The notes below the pieces were generated by a model. It searched no databases. It was not told the DNA's origin and saw only the letters and a program-made list of their open reading frames with translations. Of a DNA stretch of 64,000 nt, positions 16,599-26,440 are shown one piece after another. The translations under genes and the position numbers were made by a program. The DNA lies in the NCBI GenBank assembly GCA_021773115.1, contig JAJFKS010000027.1, positions 1 to 64,000 on the forward strand, in the 5' to 3' direction. This DNA comes from Woeseiaceae bacterium (GTDB lineage Bacteria; Pseudomonadota; Gammaproteobacteria; Steroidobacterales; Woeseiaceae). Numbering within the stretch: the stretch's first letter is position 1; every line of letters starts with the position of its first letter.

Positions 16599-17987
16599 CT
16601 AGCCGATATCGACCCTCATCCCCTGGCGGGCGATCGTTACCGGTGCCCGTAATTCAGTTTCGAGTCGCTCGGTGAGCGGTATTTGCGATCGCTCCTCGCC
16701 GTGCACCAGGTAGACCGGTGGCTTGCTTTCGAAGTGCCGATACCAGTCAACGAGACCGGCCTGGTCGGCGTGCGCAGACAGGCCACCGATTGTGTGTACC
16801 GTTGCACGCACCTTGTACTCTTCTCCCCAGAGTCGAATTTCGTCGGCTCCGTCGACAATTTGCCGCCCGAGTGTACCGTCGGCCTGGTATCCGACGATCA
16901 CGACGTGACATTCCGGTCGCCAGATATTGTACTTGAGGTGATGGTGGATACGACCGCCGGTGCACATACCGCTGCCGGCAATAATAATTGCGCCCGATTT
17001 GATCGAATTGATGGTCATCGATTCTTCGGTTGATCGCGTTGCGAAGATATTTGGCAAGGGCGGCAGCGTTGAGTCGCCGCTGAACAGCTGCGCACCGTAA
17101 AGATCTCGGTATCGTGCATAGGCCTCGGTCGCGTCAATTGCCATCGGGCTATCAAGATACACCTGCCATGACTTGAGTCTCCAGGAATGCTCGTGCTCTT
17201 TCATCAGGTATAAAAGATCCTGTGTTCGACCTACCGTAAATGCCGGTATCACGACATTTCCACGTGACGCGCGCGCACTATCGAACACTTCCCCGAGTTC
17301 CGCGATCGTTTCATCAAACGGGCGGTGCATGCGGTCGCCGTAGGTGCTCTCCATTACCACGAGATCGGCAGACTGCAACTGGGCTGGTGGGTTCATGACC
17401 GGAGCTTTGGCATAACCGAGATCGCCGCTGAAAACGAGGGTGCTGAGCTTGTCACCGTGCTTGCACCGCATTTCGACAATGGCTGAGCCGAGAATATGAC
17501 CGGCATCGTGCAGATTGAGAAACAGGCCTGGCAGGATCTCCGTGGTTTCCCCGTACTCGACCCCCCGGAACAGGCGCAGGCAGGCCTTTGCATCGTCGCG
17601 GGTGTACAGGGCCTCAATCGGGTCCAGCCCCTTCTTTTCGCGGTGCTTGTTTTCCCACTCTGCGTCTTTCTCATTCAAATAGCCCGAGTCAGGGAGCATG
17701 ATTTCCGACAGCGCGAGTGTCCCCCGGTGCGTGTAGATCGGGCCTTGGTAGCCGCGCTTGAATAGCAGTGGAATACGGCCAGAATGATCGATATGCGCAT
17801 GACTTAGAACAACCGCATCGATCTCGTCGACTGGCACAGGGAAATCCGCCTTGTTTTGCGCTTCGCTCTTGCGCGAGCCTTGAATGAGCCCGCATTCAAG
17901 CAATACCGTGTGCTGGTCGGTTCGCAGCACATACAGCGAACCGGTTACCTGCTCGGTTGCGCCAAAAAACTGGATTGAAAATGTCAT
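16599..17987 (-). CDS. MBL-fold/beta-CASP RNA-processing-type hydrolase
   Basis: 462 residues. Metallo-beta-lactamase motif HAHIDHSG near residue 60, further ligands around DAGHILGSA near 162 and SGDLGY near 190. A beta-CASP domain follows with MESTYGDR near 214 and FTVGRTQDLLYLM near 252, then the RNA-specificity part with AGSGMCTGGRIHHHLK near 340 and GGLSAHADQ near 403. This is the CPSF73-like bacterial family, expected to be a zinc-dependent RNA endo/exonuclease in the cytoplasm. It stands alone, convergent with the cytochrome gene. The substrate is unknown. Confidence 0.85.
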   Translation of the reverse strand: MTFSIQFFGATEQVTGSLYVLRTDQHTVLLECGLIQGSRKSEAQNKADFPVPVDEIDAVVLSHAHIDHSGRIPLLFKRGYQGPIYTHRGTLALSEIMLPDSGYLNEKDAEWENKHREKKGLDPIEALYTRDDAKACLRLFRGVEYGETTEILPGLFLNLHDAGHILGSAIVEMRCKHGDKLSTLVFSGDLGYAKAPVMNPPAQLQSADLVVMESTYGDRMHRPFDETIAELGEVFDSARASRGNVVIPAFTVGRTQDLLYLMKEHEHSWRLKSWQVYLDSPMAIDATEAYARYRDLYGAQLFSGDSTLPPLPNIFATRSTEESMTINSIKSGAIIIAGSGMCTGGRIHHHLKYNIWRPECHVVIVGYQADGTLGRQIVDGADEIRLWGEEYKVRATVHTIGGLSAHADQAGLVDWYRHFESKPPVYLVHGEERSQIPLTERLETELRAPVTIARQGMRVDIG

Positions 17988-18131
17988 GGTAAAACCCGCT
18001 CTTCGTCTGTCACGTTAAAGTCTCATGCCTTCCCGGATCGTATTCAATACGTAAATACACGCGCTTGCCATGGTCGTTCCAGCGCACTTATGCAGTTAAA
18101 CTGGGCACCGATGTTCGATGAGAGAATACTA

Positions 18132-19367
18132 ATGGTCGCTACGTTGGAAAAAGTTTTCGTTCACGCTGTTTGCGCGTTGCTGTTGCCAGGCGCAGTCTTC
18201 TGCGAGGAACGGGTTTCCGATACCGCACTCAATCACGCTAAAGAAATTCTCAAATCGACACCGTTGATCGACGGCCACAATGATTTGCCCTGGGTGATTC
18301 GTGAAGTGACGGGCGGCGATGTCGCCGCGTTTCGATTGCAGGATCGAAACGAATTCGATACCGATATTCCGCGGCTGCGTGAGGGCAGAGTTGGTGGTCA
18401 ATTCTGGTCGGCATGGATTCCCGGGGAAACCGCTGCCGCGGACGCAGCACGTCTGCAGCTCGAACAAATTGCGATCGCCCGAAAAATTATCGAGGAGCAT
18501 CCGGATACTTTTGAGCTCGCATCGACAGCGGACGATATCGTTCGCATCTTCGCCAACGGGAAAATAGCGTCTCTACTGGGAATGGAAGGCGGCTACGGAC
18601 TGAATAATTCGCTCACTAACCTGGCCATGTACTACAGTCTGGGTATCCGTTACATGAGCTTGACCCATAATGTCACTCTCGATTGGGCGGACGCGGCACT
18701 TGGTGAGCAATCGCACGGTGGCCTGAATCGGTTCGGCGTTGAAGTTATTCGCGAAATGAATCGCCTCGGCATGATGGTGGACATCGCGCACGCATCGCCG
18801 GCCACCATGCATCAGGCGCTGGATGCATCCGCGGCACCCGTGATCTGGTCGCACGCGGCCGCGAGGGCGCTGGTTGATCATCCTCGCAACGTTCCCGATG
18901 GTGTACTGAAACGACTGGACAGAAACGGTGGCATCGTCATGGTGACGTTTATCCCGTCATTTCTGCGCAAAGATGTCTGGGACATGGAGGAAAAAATGTG
19001 GGCGACCGATGCCGCTTCGGATACGGTACGCGAAATCAGGGACATCTGGACAGCCTACGATGCCGAATTCGGTGCGGTCCGTGCGTCGCTCAATGACGTT
19101 GTCTTGCATATTGAACACATTCGCGATGTAGCCGGAATCGACCACGTCGGTATCGGCAGTGATTTCTGGGGCATGCTCGACATGCCGATCGGACTCGAAG
19201 ACGTTTCCGGGTTTCCACGATTGTTTGCGGCTCTGATTGATCGCGGCTGGTCTGATGCGGATCTGAAAAAACTCGCGGGCGAAAACCTGTTGCGCGTGTT
19301 GCGCGAAGTGGAATTGGTCGCGAAAGAACTACAGCCGATTAAACTGGCGACAGGCCCAGCGAACTAA
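18132..19367 (+). CDS. Membrane dipeptidase (peptidase M19 family), exported
   Basis: About 411 residues with a signal peptide ending near AVFC. Zinc and active-site landmarks of the M19 renal dipeptidase family in order: DGHNDLPW, ALLGMEGGYGL-like SLLGMEGGYG, YMSLTHN, MVDIAHAS, WSHAAARAL-HPRNVPD and VGIGSDFWG. It cleaves dipeptides, including D-residue or beta-lactam-like substrates, in the periplasm. ATG 18132 follows GAGAG at a good distance and begins the signal; the frame is open to 18090. The 3' end overlaps the convergent MipA-family gene by 4 bases. Confidence 0.87.
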   Translation: MVATLEKVFVHAVCALLLPGAVFCEERVSDTALNHAKEILKSTPLIDGHNDLPWVIREVTGGDVAAFRLQDRNEFDTDIPRLREGRVGGQFWSAWIPGETAAADAARLQLEQIAIARKIIEEHPDTFELASTADDIVRIFANGKIASLLGMEGGYGLNNSLTNLAMYYSLGIRYMSLTHNVTLDWADAALGEQSHGGLNRFGVEVIREMNRLGMMVDIAHASPATMHQALDASAAPVIWSHAAARALVDHPRNVPDGVLKRLDRNGGIVMVTFIPSFLRKDVWDMEEKMWATDAASDTVREIRDIWTAYDAEFGAVRASLNDVVLHIEHIRDVAGIDHVGIGSDFWGMLDMPIGLEDVSGFPRLFAALIDRGWSDADLKKLAGENLLRVLREVELVAKELQPIKLATGPAN

Positions 19368-20254
19368 CGCCGCTTCGATTGCCATGCTGTCCAGTAAAGG
19401 GCGAGTCGAATCCCACGATCATAGTCGCGTTGATACAACGGACTTTGATCATTTGCGGCACCCTTGTTTACCCACAGGCGAACCGAGCCGCGAAACTCGA
19501 GTCGGTCACTGAGTTTTCGCCTTAGCCCGAGCAGCAGTTCCGTATTCAGGTAGCCCGACGACGCATCGAATGCCGGACGTTCGATAGTCTCGAACTGCGG
19601 AGCGACGCCGTAGAAATAATTCATGAAATCATCCGACGCCCAGGTCGACGACAGCCGGAATTTCACTTCGTTGCCGTCGCCCAGCAGGTCTCTTGCAAGG
19701 TATTCGACCTCAGGGTTGAAAACAATGCCTCGCCCCCTGGTATCCAGACCGTCCACGGACACTGCGGCACGCAATTGCAGCGAAAGATTAAGCTCCCGGT
19801 CCGCCTGTTCGTTGCCTTGCAGCCGAAACTTCAGTTCCGGACCTGCCTCAATAAGAAAATCGAGGTCCGGCATGCCACTGCGAACACTCAGATTCTTACT
19901 GTCTTCGGGAAAGCTCGCGCTGACGCCGATCGATATATTGATTCGATCGCTATCGAGGATCTTGCCGCTGGCGAGATCTTCGAGATCCTCACCGAAACGC
20001 AGGAACTTGCCGCGATAGACCGGAAACGGCAAAGGTAGCACTGTCGTGTTCTGATTCGCTGATGACGGGTAGGCAGGAAAATTTTGCCCGAATGCAACGA
20101 GCTGAAACTCCCACAGCGGCGGCTGTTTTTCCTCAAGGGTTTCGGCAGCCATAGCCGGTGCCTGAGCGACCGCAAGCAGCCAAGCCAGGCTGGCAATTAA
20201 GCTACGAAAACAAATGCGGATGCGCTCGCCCGGATGCATTGACAACTTCAGCAA
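19364..20254 (-). CDS. MipA/OmpV-family outer-membrane protein
   Basis: 296 residues. Signal peptide of about 36 residues ends APAMAA. The mature part is beta-rich and matches the MipA/OmpV family: FPAYPSS near residue 60, PFPVYRGKFLR near 76, and a C-terminal TELLLGLRRKLSDRLEFRGSVRLW run. It is predicted to form an outer-membrane barrel; some members act as scaffolds for murein enzymes or as small-solute porins. The start at 20254 lies inside the end of malQ (53-base overlap), so the two are translationally coupled. This suggests a role in glucan uptake or envelope adjustment during growth on maltodextrin (inference). Confidence 0.78.
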   Translation of the reverse strand: MLKLSMHPGERIRICFRSLIASLAWLLAVAQAPAMAAETLEEKQPPLWEFQLVAFGQNFPAYPSSANQNTTVLPLPFPVYRGKFLRFGEDLEDLASGKILDSDRINISIGVSASFPEDSKNLSVRSGMPDLDFLIEAGPELKFRLQGNEQADRELNLSLQLRAAVSVDGLDTRGRGIVFNPEVEYLARDLLGDGNEVKFRLSSTWASDDFMNYFYGVAPQFETIERPAFDASSGYLNTELLLGLRRKLSDRLEFRGSVRLWVNKGAANDQSPLYQRDYDRGIRLALYWTAWQSKRR

Positions 20255-21758
20255 CCGATTCAGTGATCTTGTCTGTCAATTGAGATTGCCCAAGTCGCCA
20301 GCGCCAGTTGTTACTCGATTTTCCGGGCGTATTAATGCGTGCTTCGGATCCGAGGCTAAGATAGTCCTGCATTGGCGCCATCGCGAGGTTCGCTGACGTC
20401 GAGAACGCGGCCTTGATCAGGTCCATTGAAACTGTGCTGCCGCTGCCGCCCGTGATTTTCAAGACCGCCGCCTGATCAGACTTGATCTCGTCCGCCGTCC
20501 GAGTGTCGCCCGGGCTGCCGCGGAACCATCCCGATGTTGTATCGTTGTCATGAGTACCGGTATAGCACACGCAGTTTTCCGGTACATCAGCGAGATTGAA
20601 ATCTTTGTCGGTCACATCAAACTGGAGCACGACCATTCCGGGGATTTGGTGCCGGTCGCGCAACGCCTCGACTTCCGGCGTAATGACACCCAGATTTTCC
20701 GCGATGATAGGCAACGAACCCAGAGCGCTTTTCATCGCATCGAAAATCGCATCGCCCGGTCCTGGTTCCCACTCACCTGTCCGCGCCGTTTTGGCGTCTG
20801 AGGGAACGGCCCAGTAGGCCTCGAATCCGCGGAAATGGTCTATGCGTACAATGTCGGCAAGTTCGGTCGTGGCCTGCAAGCGTTCGATCCACCACCGGTA
20901 GCCGGTCTTTGCGTGGATCGCCCAGTCGTACAGGGGATTGCCCCAAAGCTGACCGTCTTCGCTGAAGTAGTCCGGCGGCACGCCGGCGACACGATCCGGA
21001 TGACCATCCACGTCCAGTCTCAGCAATTCACGATTTGCCCAGGCGTCAGAACTGTCGAGAGCAATGCAAATGGGCATATCGCCGAATAATTGTACGCCGG
21101 ACTGATGCGCATACTCGCGCAGTCGTTGCCACTGATCGTGAAACAGAAACTGCATGACTTTGATCTGGTCGATCTCGGTGACGGCTTCCCGCTCGAGCTT
21201 GATCAGCGCAGCGTCCTCGCAGTGAACAAACTCCGGTGACCATTCCGGCCAGGGTCGTTCGTTGTGGCGGGACTTCAGAATTCGAAACAACGCGTATTCG
21301 TGTAACCAGCCGATCTCGTTGCGTTTCAGGAATTGGTCGTAGTCCGATTTCATGCTGCTGCTTGCCTGAGTCGAGAAACGACTTGCGGCCGTTTTCAATA
21401 GCGCGGTCTTGGCGGAAATCAGATTGCCATAGTTGACGAAGTCGGTGGGCAAGCGAGTCAGCGCTTCAGCTTCGCTAGCCCTGAGAAGGTCTTTCCGCAG
21501 CAAGTCATTGATATCGATCAGCATTTCATTGCCGGCGAACGTCGACAAAGGCTGATAGGGCGAGTCACCGAAGCCAGTCGGCCCGAGCGGCAGGAATTGC
21601 CAGACGCCGAGGCCCATTTTTCGTATGGAATCGACGAAAGCAAAGGCTTCGTCGCCGATTTCACCAATTCCATAGCGGCCCGGCAAGGACGTCAGGTGCA
21701 GGCCGACGCCTGCCTGTCGCCCGGGTGGTAACACCTCAGAACTGGACCGTTTTGGCAT
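20202..21758 (-). CDS. malQ: 4-alpha-glucanotransferase (GH77, amylomaltase)
   Basis: 518 residues, a complete GH77 enzyme. Visible: LTSLPGRYGIGEIGDEAF near residue 24, the FGDMPICIALDSSDAW loop near 225, nucleophile Asp in VRIDHFRGFEAYW near 308, acid/base Glu in PIIAENLGVITPE near 355, and the third carboxylate in TGTHDNDTTSGWF near 405. It disproportionates maltodextrins in the cytoplasm, releasing glucose. It is transcribed away from the TonB receptor gene; the 148-base divergent region holds two LacI-type palindromes that probably control both. No glycogen phosphorylase gene is in the window. Confidence 0.93.
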   Translation of the reverse strand: MPKRSSSEVLPPGRQAGVGLHLTSLPGRYGIGEIGDEAFAFVDSIRKMGLGVWQFLPLGPTGFGDSPYQPLSTFAGNEMLIDINDLLRKDLLRASEAEALTRLPTDFVNYGNLISAKTALLKTAASRFSTQASSSMKSDYDQFLKRNEIGWLHEYALFRILKSRHNERPWPEWSPEFVHCEDAALIKLEREAVTEIDQIKVMQFLFHDQWQRLREYAHQSGVQLFGDMPICIALDSSDAWANRELLRLDVDGHPDRVAGVPPDYFSEDGQLWGNPLYDWAIHAKTGYRWWIERLQATTELADIVRIDHFRGFEAYWAVPSDAKTARTGEWEPGPGDAIFDAMKSALGSLPIIAENLGVITPEVEALRDRHQIPGMVVLQFDVTDKDFNLADVPENCVCYTGTHDNDTTSGWFRGSPGDTRTADEIKSDQAAVLKITGGSGSTVSMDLIKAAFSTSANLAMAPMQDYLSLGSEARINTPGKSSNNWRWRLGQSQLTDKITESVAEVVNASGRAHPHLFS

Positions 21759-21795
21759 GCTGGGAAAGTAATCAGGCTCAGGCGCAGCCGCAAGA

Positions 21796-21827
21796 TGAAT
21801 ACGTATTCAGTTTTGAATACGTATGCA
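21796..21827. promoter_or_regulatory. Two LacI-type operators between malQ and the maltodextrin receptor
   Basis: TGAATACGTATTCA (21796-21809) is a perfect 14-bp palindrome with the CG centre usual for LacI-family sites. A second copy, TGAATACGTATGCA (21814-21827), follows with centres 18 bases apart. A related copy lies at 38969-38982. These are probable sites for the LacI regulator encoded at 42235-43266 (inference). Confidence 0.78.
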
Positions 21828-21906
21828 TCGCATTGCCCGATCCCGTAGCGCTTCTTAAGATGTTCGCAGTACTGCAATAACGCTATACCAAGCCGGGGGG
21901 AAACCG

Positions 21907-24849
21907 ATGGTAACGAAGAAACGCGCAAGTGAGTGTTCTCAATCCGAGGACAAGAACTTGTTCCTGACGACGCGCAGGACTGCAATTTCGATGGCGGTAA
22001 CAGCCGCACTGAGTGGGGCAATGGCCATGCCGGCTACCGTTCATGCACAGGACGATGCCGACAACGACACAATTGAAGAAATCGTTACATACGGAAAATT
22101 CCGCCAGAGTCTGGTCGATGCGATTGCTACGAAACGTGGCTCTGCGACAATCGTTGAGGCCTTGTCGGCTGAGGACATCGGTAAGCTTCCAGATTCCAGT
22201 ATCGCCGAGTCATTGTCTCGTCTACCCGGATTGTCGGGCGAACGGCGCAACGGTCGGACTAGCGGATTGTCTGTTCGCGGTTTCCGCGAGGAATATGTTG
22301 GCGTGTCAATGAACGGCCGCGAACTGCTGGGCATGGGTGACAACCGTGGCGTGGAGTACGACCTGTATCCGTCTGAAATTATCAGCGGCGTACTCGTTTA
22401 CAAGACACCCGATGCAACTCTGACCACTCAGGGTATCGGTGGCATCATCGATTTGCGAACGACGCGGCCACTCGATGCGACGCCATACCTTGTCGCCAAC
22501 GCAAATATCGAGCAAAACGATCTCAACTCAGCCAATCCAGACTTTGACGACGATGGCCATCGGCTCGCCTTAAGCTATTCGGGCACTTTTTCCAATGGTA
22601 CGGTCGGCCTCGCGCTGGCCGCGGCCACGACCGAATCACCAAGCCAGGAAGAGCAGTTCCGCGGGTGGGGTTATGCGGATGTGTCCTGTGATGGCGCGGG
22701 TAATTTTAACAATGCGACTGACGCTACCGGCGGTCAATTGGCTTGCGGCGACAAGATCCTCGGCGGTCACGATACTTTCGTACGTTCCGCAATTCTTGAG
22801 CGCGACACAATAACCGGCGTGCTGCAATTTGCGCCGAACGATGACATCACAGTGTCGCTTGATGCCTTGTACATCGATTTCAGTGAGGAAAAGGTCTTTC
22901 GCGGCGTCGAAGAAGGTGGTGCGGAATGGGGCGGTACGCCCTATACGGTGACCAGTGTCGAAAATGGCCTGGTGACGGCCGGTACAATGGAACCCGGTTT
23001 CTTGTCAGTGATTCGCAACGACGGCGAACGCAAACTCGCGGATATGACACAGTTCGGTCTGAATATTGAATACGACCTCAATGACGACTGGGCACTTGAA
23101 CTCGATGTGTCACACAGTGAGGTGGACAAAACGATTACCAATATCGAAAGCTACGCAGGCGTTGGTCGTGCCGGCCTCTCGACGCAGGGTAGTCCCGCTC
23201 CACGTTCCTGGACGATGGGACCAAACGGCGCGTTTTACACGCCCCATCCCACTCTGGCACCAGTCGACCTGAGCGACTTCAACACGATACTCCTTGCGGG
23301 CCCGCAGGCCTGGGGCGGCGGCATGCAAAATGTAGTGCAGTTCGCTGACACCACCGCGTCGGATGGCTCAACAATCGGGCCATTTCAGGCGCAGGACGGT
23401 TTTATCAATGAGCCAATTTTCGACGAAGAGCTCACCACCGTGAAGCTTGCGGCTTCACGCGGCCTCGACTTTGGTATTTTGACTGCGGTTGATTTCGGCG
23501 TGCAGTACTCGGACCGCTCGAAATCCAAAGATAACGGTGGCTTCTACCTGACAGCACCGACGTGGCCGGACGATGGTCCGGTCCCCGAACAGTTTCGTGT
23601 CGGCGCTACGGACCTGGAAGCTTTTGGTCTGGGTAGTGTGGTCGCATATGATGGCATCGGGTTGTTCGACAGCGGCCTTTACACCGTGAGTGACGCTGCA
23701 CTGCTGTCGCCGGATCGCGAGGGAGACAGCTATGTGATCGACGAAGAGCTGCTGACGGCTTACTTCAAGGTTGATTTCGGCACAGAGATTGGCACCATCC
23801 CGGTCACCGGTAATTTCGGCGTGCAGGTTATCAGCGTCGATCAGACGGGTAGCGGCTTCAGTTCCTTCGTGGGTCCGTCAGGCTTCGTGGACGCCACGCC
23901 AATTACGGACGGTGACGACTACACGGACGTACTGCCGAGCCTAAACCTCAATTTCGAGGTTCAGGACGGGCATTATGTTCGTGTGGCGGCATCAACGACA
24001 ATCAGCCGACCACGTCTTGACCAGATGAAGCCCAATGGACAGGTGAACTTCAACTTCAATGCCGCGAACGTATCGAACCCTAATCCGACGGCCGGGCCGT
24101 GGAGCGCCAGCACGGGCAACGCGAAATTGAAACCGCTGGAAGCAAATCAGTTCGATTTGGCCTATGACTGGTATTTCGCTGACGACGGCTTTACTTCAGT
24201 AGCGTTCTTTTACAAGGACCTGACGAACTGGCACGCCGACGGCTCGTTTATAGCTGATTTCACGGAGTTCTATGTTCCGGGTTACCACGAGTCCGTGGAT
24301 CCGATTACCGGTGCAACGATTACGCCGGCGACTTTCCTGGGTGTCGTCAGCGCCCAGGCAGACGGACTTGAGGGTTTCGTGCGCGGCTGGGAAGTACAAA
24401 CGAACCTGCCATTACACGTATTCTCGGGAGCGCTTGACGGCTTTGGCATAATTGCATCGGCGGCGCTGTATGACGGGAAATTGGACAATGGCGCTCCTGT
24501 ACCGGGCTTGTCCGAGGAGAGCTATTCCTCCACGGTTTACTGGGAGCGCGGTGGTTTCCAGGCTCGAGTATCCTGGACCAAGCGTGATAAATTCTCGACT
24601 GAGACACCTCAGTTGAGTCTGGCATTGACGCCGACTGTCGACCAAGGCGCGGAATTGATCGATGCGCAGATTGCTTACGACTTCGGACTCGGTGGTTTCG
24701 ATGTTCTCGACGGACTGACCATCTCCTTGCAGGGACAAAACCTGTCGGATGAGGATACGTTGCAGACCGACAGCGATGCACGCCAAGTTACGAAGTCGCA
24801 AAGTTTTGGTGCCAACTACCTGTTAGGTATCAACTATAAGTTCAATTAA
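21907..24849 (+). CDS. TonB-dependent receptor, MalA-like (maltodextrin uptake)
   Basis: 980 residues. Long signal region ends near VHAQ (residue 48). A short acidic linker and the IEEIVTYGKFRQSL segment (TonB box region) follow, then the plug with EALSAEDIGKLPDSSIAESLSRLPG, a hallmark of the Xanthomonas/Caulobacter-type sugar TonB receptors, and SGLSVRGFREEY. The barrel ends LLGINYKFN. Receptors of this subfamily import maltodextrins and other oligosaccharides. Two LacI-type operators lie about 80-110 bases upstream, malQ is divergent, and a terminator follows the stop. The substrate is inferred from surrounding alpha-glucan enzymes. Confidence 0.9.
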   Translation: MVTKKRASECSQSEDKNLFLTTRRTAISMAVTAALSGAMAMPATVHAQDDADNDTIEEIVTYGKFRQSLVDAIATKRGSATIVEALSAEDIGKLPDSSIAESLSRLPGLSGERRNGRTSGLSVRGFREEYVGVSMNGRELLGMGDNRGVEYDLYPSEIISGVLVYKTPDATLTTQGIGGIIDLRTTRPLDATPYLVANANIEQNDLNSANPDFDDDGHRLALSYSGTFSNGTVGLALAAATTESPSQEEQFRGWGYADVSCDGAGNFNNATDATGGQLACGDKILGGHDTFVRSAILERDTITGVLQFAPNDDITVSLDALYIDFSEEKVFRGVEEGGAEWGGTPYTVTSVENGLVTAGTMEPGFLSVIRNDGERKLADMTQFGLNIEYDLNDDWALELDVSHSEVDKTITNIESYAGVGRAGLSTQGSPAPRSWTMGPNGAFYTPHPTLAPVDLSDFNTILLAGPQAWGGGMQNVVQFADTTASDGSTIGPFQAQDGFINEPIFDEELTTVKLAASRGLDFGILTAVDFGVQYSDRSKSKDNGGFYLTAPTWPDDGPVPEQFRVGATDLEAFGLGSVVAYDGIGLFDSGLYTVSDAALLSPDREGDSYVIDEELLTAYFKVDFGTEIGTIPVTGNFGVQVISVDQTGSGFSSFVGPSGFVDATPITDGDDYTDVLPSLNLNFEVQDGHYVRVAASTTISRPRLDQMKPNGQVNFNFNAANVSNPNPTAGPWSASTGNAKLKPLEANQFDLAYDWYFADDGFTSVAFFYKDLTNWHADGSFIADFTEFYVPGYHESVDPITGATITPATFLGVVSAQADGLEGFVRGWEVQTNLPLHVFSGALDGFGIIASAALYDGKLDNGAPVPGLSEESYSSTVYWERGGFQARVSWTKRDKFSTETPQLSLALTPTVDQGAELIDAQIAYDFGLGGFDVLDGLTISLQGQNLSDEDTLQTDSDARQVTKSQSFGANYLLGINYKFN

Positions 24850-24868
24850 GCCATTGCATGATTGGCTG

Positions 24869-24902
24869 AAAACCCTGCCGGCGATGCTGGCAGGGTTTTT
24901 TT
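24869..24902 (+). terminator. Intrinsic terminator after the receptor gene
   Basis: CCCTGCC (24873-24879) pairs with GGCAGGG (24889-24895) around a 9-nt loop, flanked by AAAA and TTTTTTT. It lies 20 bases after the receptor stop and 45 before the halogenase-like gene. It likely lowers expression of the downstream genes relative to the receptor. Confidence 0.85.
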
Positions 24903-24946
24903 CGTTGTAAGATTCGCGGATAGTCAACACCCCGGACGATGCGATC

Positions 24947-26440
24947 ATGAAGAATAGAATTGGCAAGTTAGTAATAGTTGGGGGCGGCACAGCGGGTTGG
25001 ATGTCAGCCGCAATGCTGAAAAGAGTGTTGGCCGACCAGATCGAAGTCGAACTCGTCGAATCGGATGCTATCGGTATCATTGGGGTCGGAGAGGCAACGA
25101 TTCCGCCCATTCAACTGTTCAATAGCGTGCTCGGGCTTGACGAAGCCGAGTTTCTACGCGAGACCAAGGCGAGCATCAAGCTCGCGATCAAGTTTGAGAA
25201 CTGGCGCGTTCAGGGTGAAAGTTATTACCACACATTTGGGGCGCCCGGCCGAAGTCAGGCGTTTTGTCACTTTCATCACTTTTGGATCCGGGCACAGCAA
25301 GCGGGCCACACGTCAAACCTGTGGGACTACGACCTGAATTACCTCTGCGCCGAAGCAGGAAAGTTCGCCAAGCTGCAAGTGAATGACCCGGTTTGGGAAA
25401 TGCAATACGCGTATCAATTTGATGCATCGCTGTATGGCCAATACTTGAGGCGCTATAGCGAGAGTCTGGGTGTGAAGCGAACAGAAGGACTGATTAACCA
25501 AGTCAACGTCAATTCCGAAAGCGGTGATATTACGAGCGTTGTTTTGAAGAGTGGCGCGACGGTCGCGGGTGATCTGTTTATCGATTGTTCCGGCGGGCGT
25601 GGACTGTTAATCAACCAAGAACTCAAAACTGGGTATGAAGACTGGGGCCATTGGTTGCCCTGCGATCGTGCTATGGCCATACCGTCCGAGCGATTTGAGA
25701 CTACTGTGCCGTACACACGCTCGATAGCGCACTCGGCCGGCTGGCAGTGGCGCATTCCCTTGCAGCACCGCAACGGCAATGGCCTCGTCTACAGTAGCAG
25801 CCACTATAGTGACGATGAAGCGGCTGATATTCTGCTGGGTAATCTGGAGTCTCCGACTCTCGCCGATCCGAAGATTATTCCGTTTAGAACTGGCCGCGCC
25901 AAAAAGCAATGGAATCGGAACGTCGTTGCCGTCGGCCTGTCGAGCGGCTTTCTGGAGCCGCTGGAGTCGACGAGTATTCATTTGATTCAGTCCGCTATCG
26001 TACGTCTGATTACCTTGTTCCCGCACGCGGGCGTCACGCCAGAATTGGTCGACGAGTACAACCGTCAGTCGAAATTCGAATTCGAGTACATTCGCGACTT
26101 TATCATCATGCATTACTACTTGAATGAACGTGATGACAGCCAGTTCTGGCGTGACGTGCGAAACATGAATGTGCCAGAACGTATTACGCAGAAGATAAAT
26201 TTGTTCAGGGCAAACGGCACCTTGACCAAGGACAATTTCGACATATTTCTCGAATCGTCCTGGCTGCAAGTAATGCTGGGTCAGGGTATTACTCCGCGGG
26301 ACTATCATCCACTTGCAGGCAAACTGACGGTCGAGCAGTTACTGGACAAGCTGGCGAAAACGAAAGAAACGAAGCTGCAGCCTATGGCAAATATGCCCGG
26401 CCACGACGAATTTCTGGCGCTTTATTGTGAGACAAGATGA
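24947..26440 (+). CDS. Flavin-dependent tryptophan halogenase-like protein
   Basis: 497 residues of the tryptophan 7-halogenase (PrnA-type) family. FAD motif GGGTAGWMSA near residue 12, the conserved active-site Lys in ASIKLAIKFENW near residue 78, the GWQWRIP motif near 264, and SSGFLEPLESTSI near 325 with the conserved Glu. All family-defining residues appear intact. Members of this family are regularly found beside TonB receptors in carbohydrate-utilisation loci of proteobacteria, where their substrate is unknown; they may act on a sugar- or peptide-linked aromatic. Its stop overlaps the ATG of the next amylase by 4 bases, so it belongs to the glucan operon. Confidence 0.87.
   Translation: MKNRIGKLVIVGGGTAGWMSAAMLKRVLADQIEVELVESDAIGIIGVGEATIPPIQLFNSVLGLDEAEFLRETKASIKLAIKFENWRVQGESYYHTFGAPGRSQAFCHFHHFWIRAQQAGHTSNLWDYDLNYLCAEAGKFAKLQVNDPVWEMQYAYQFDASLYGQYLRRYSESLGVKRTEGLINQVNVNSESGDITSVVLKSGATVAGDLFIDCSGGRGLLINQELKTGYEDWGHWLPCDRAMAIPSERFETTVPYTRSIAHSAGWQWRIPLQHRNGNGLVYSSSHYSDDEAADILLGNLESPTLADPKIIPFRTGRAKKQWNRNVVAVGLSSGFLEPLESTSIHLIQSAIVRLITLFPHAGVTPELVDEYNRQSKFEFEYIRDFIIMHYYLNERDDSQFWRDVRNMNVPERITQKINLFRANGTLTKDNFDIFLESSWLQVMLGQGITPRDYHPLAGKLTVEQLLDKLAKTKETKLQPMANMPGHDEFLALYCETR

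Noticed and set aside
16581..16604. Direct repeat GGTTCTAGCCG twice, 14 bases apart
   Set aside because: Short tandem duplication at the end of the beta-CASP gene, overlapping its stop codon; too small to support a site or element.
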